From assembly GCF_042140125.1 (NCBI RefSeq), contig NZ_CP159473.1: a DNA stretch of 64,000 bases. One strand, given 5' to 3'. Below the pieces are notes generated by a model. That model was given only the letters and a program-made list of their open reading frames with translations. It did no database searches and was not told where the DNA came from. Shown here piece after piece: positions 62,446 to 64,000 of this stretch (the stretch's first letter is position 1; the number at the start of each line of letters is the position of its first letter). The position numbers and the translations under genes are program-made. The stretch comes from Rhodophyticola sp017644125 (GTDB lineage: Bacteria > Pseudomonadota > Alphaproteobacteria > Rhodobacterales > Rhodobacteraceae).

Positions 62446-64000
62446 TTAGGATTTCTGGAACATGGCGAGCATGCGCCGTGTCACGAGGAAACCACCGAAG
62501 ATATTGACGGAGGCCATGAAGATCCCGAGCGCGCTCAGGATCGTGATCAGCACCGAGGACGATCCGATCTGGATCAGCGCGCCCAGAATGATGATCGAGG
62601 AGATCGCGTTGGTCACCGCCATCAGCGGCGTGTGCAAGCTGTGCGCGACGTTCCAGATCACCTGGAAGCCGATGAACACACTGAGCACGAACACGATGAA
62701 ATGCTGCATGAAGCTGGCCGGCATGCCGGGGATCAGGCCGACGCCGAGCACCAGCGCGGCACCCACGGCGAGCAGGGTCACCTGCCTTTTGGTCTGCGCC
62801 TTGAAGGCGGCCAGTTCCTGCGCGCGCTTCTCTTCCGGCGTAAGCTCCTTGGCGGCCTCCTTCCTGGGCGCGGCCGCGATCGCCGCGACCTTGGGGGGCG
62901 GTGGCGGGAAGGTGATCTCGCCGTCATGAACGGCGGTCGCGCCCCGGATCACGTCGTCTTCCATGTCGTGTTTGACCTGTCCGTCTTTTTCCGGTGTCAG
63001 GTCGGTCATCATGTGGCGGATATTGGTGGAATAGAGCGTCGAGCTCTGCGCCGCCATCCGGCTTGGGAAATCCGTGTAGCCGATGATGGTCACGCCATTA
63101 TCGCTCACGATCTTCTCGTCTTTTTCCGTCAGTTCGCAGTTTCCGCCCCGTTCGGCGGCAAGATCCACGATGACCGAGCCCGGCTTCATCATCTCGACCA
63201 TGTCCCTGGTCCAGAGCACCGGCGCATCGCGGCCCGGGATCAGCGCCGTGGTGATGACGATGTCCATCTCGGGCGCCAGTTCGCGGAATTTCTCCAGCTG
63301 CTTCTCGCGGAACTCGGGCGAGGACGGGGCCGCATAGCCGCCGGTGGACGAACTGTCCTGCCCGCTTTCCTCGAACTCCAGAAACACGAATTCCGCGCCC
63401 ATGCTCTCGATCTGTTCGGCCACCTCGGGGCGCACGTCGAAGGCGTAGGTGATCGCGCCAAGCGAGGTCGCGGTGCCGATGGCGGCCAGCCCGGCCACGC
63501 CCGCGCCCACCACCAGCACCTTGGCTGGCGGCACCTTGCCCGCCGCCGTCACCTGCCCGGTGAAGAAACGGCCGAAATTGTTGCCCGCCTCGATCACGGC
63601 GCGGTAGCCCGCGATATTGGCCATGGAGCTTAGCGCGTCCATCTTCTGCGCACGGCTGATGCGCGGCACCATATCCATCGCGATCACGCTTGCGCCCTTG
63701 GATCTGGCCAGTTCCATCAGCGCCTCGTTCTGGCCCGGATAGAAGAAGGAAATCAGCAACTGGCCGTGTTTCAGGCGCTTGGCTTCCGTCTCGGTCGGCG
63801 GGCGCACCTTGGCGATGATATCGACCGCTTTCCAGAGGCCCGCAGGTGTCTTGATGATCTCGACGCCCGCCTCCTCGTAAAGCGCGTCGGAAAACCCGGC
63901 CGCCAGCCCCGCGCCCGTTTCAATCGCGCAGTCATAGCCCAGTTTCTGCAGCTGCAATGCCGAGTCCGGCGTCATCGCGACCCGCGATTCCCCCTGACCA
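62446..64000 (-). CDS. pntA: NAD(P) transhydrogenase subunit alpha PntA (partial)
   Basis: The N-terminus lies beyond the window; the frame is open through the last base, reading ..ESRVAMTPDSALQLQKLG, an internal PntA sequence. Residues seen cover the NAD-binding domain I (VLVVGAGVAGLAAIGTATSL, RGGNCELTEKDE) and, in this fused form, C-terminal membrane helices (from about LAVGAALVLGVGLI to the end). It is the dehydrogenase partner of PntB. About 9-20 N-terminal residues are missing. Confidence 0.95.
   Translation of the reverse strand, partial: GQGESRVAMTPDSALQLQKLGYDCAIETGAGLAAGFSDALYEEAGVEIIKTPAGLWKAVDIIAKVRPPTETEAKRLKHGQLLISFFYPGQNEALMELARSKGASVIAMDMVPRISRAQKMDALSSMANIAGYRAVIEAGNNFGRFFTGQVTAAGKVPPAKVLVVGAGVAGLAAIGTATSLGAITYAFDVRPEVAEQIESMGAEFVFLEFEESGQDSSSTGGYAAPSSPEFREKQLEKFRELAPEMDIVITTALIPGRDAPVLWTRDMVEMMKPGSVIVDLAAERGGNCELTEKDEKIVSDNGVTIIGYTDFPSRMAAQSSTLYSTNIRHMMTDLTPEKDGQVKHDMEDDVIRGATAVHDGEITFPPPPPKVAAIAAAPRKEAAKELTPEEKRAQELAAFKAQTKRQVTLLAVGAALVLGVGLIPGMPASFMQHFIVFVLSVFIGFQVIWNVAHSLHTPLMAVTNAISSIIILGALIQIGSSSVLITILSALGIFMASVNIFGGFLVTRRMLAMFQKS

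Overview
The window is a stretch of high-GC chromosome from an alphaproteobacterium of the Rhodobacterales (Roseobacter/Paracoccaceae type). The evidence is the lptG-lptD-surA-pdxA-rsmA order, the prfA-prmC pair with a DUF4167 protein, the FYDLN-acid protein, HemP next to DUF1289, an Irr-type (ICE) box at dps, and pntAB. No rRNA, CRISPR array, insertion sequence or prophage was seen. There is one tRNA, tRNA-Ala(GGC).

Layout. 1-4571: end of lptG, then lptD, surA and pdxA on the plus strand, an outer-membrane biogenesis operon with overlapping stops and starts. 4613-7139: a minus-strand four-gene cassette (two single-HKD phospholipase D/nuclease-like proteins, one with a helix-hairpin-helix domain, and two unknown proteins) lying between pdxA and rsmA. 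7306-8149: rsmA, broken by one extra G. 8158-14017: DUF4167, prmC, prfA, DUF1499, ackA and a MaoC-phosphotransacylase fusion. 14217-15986: a sugar-acid dehydratase. 16210-23797: a membrane-anchored beta-propeller protein, then a three-part ABC exporter (ATPase, FtsX/MacB-like permease, HlyD-like adaptor) and a DUF6544-like protein.

23836-32883: a DauA-like D-amino-acid dehydrogenase diverging from an RpiR regulator, followed by a complete oligopeptide ABC importer and an M81 (MlrC) metallopeptidase. This looks like a peptide-uptake and degradation locus, perhaps for peptides with D-residues. 33134-37944: tRNA-Ala, FYDLN protein, YgjP-like metalloprotease, GntR regulator, a 685-base gap with strong hairpins, a small lipoprotein, a LysR regulator, and a globin-fold protein whose proximal histidine is replaced by glutamine. 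38021-40341: a second DUF1499 protein coupled to a periplasmic helical-repeat protein.

40625-52773: a 12-kb all-minus cluster of six glycosyltransferases (three related GT2-type enzymes, one more divergent GT2-like, one GT61, one GT32-like) around a sulfatase fused to RTX calcium repeats and two unrecognised coupled genes. This is the best candidate here for an undescribed system: cell-surface or exported glycan synthesis with a secreted sulfatase. 52978-64000: fadD, a BASS transporter, an SDR, DUF1178, a NUDIX hydrolase, an exported glutathione peroxidase coupled to an AcuC-type deacetylase, hemP, DUF1289, dps, an unknown gene, and pntB/pntA running off the end of the window.
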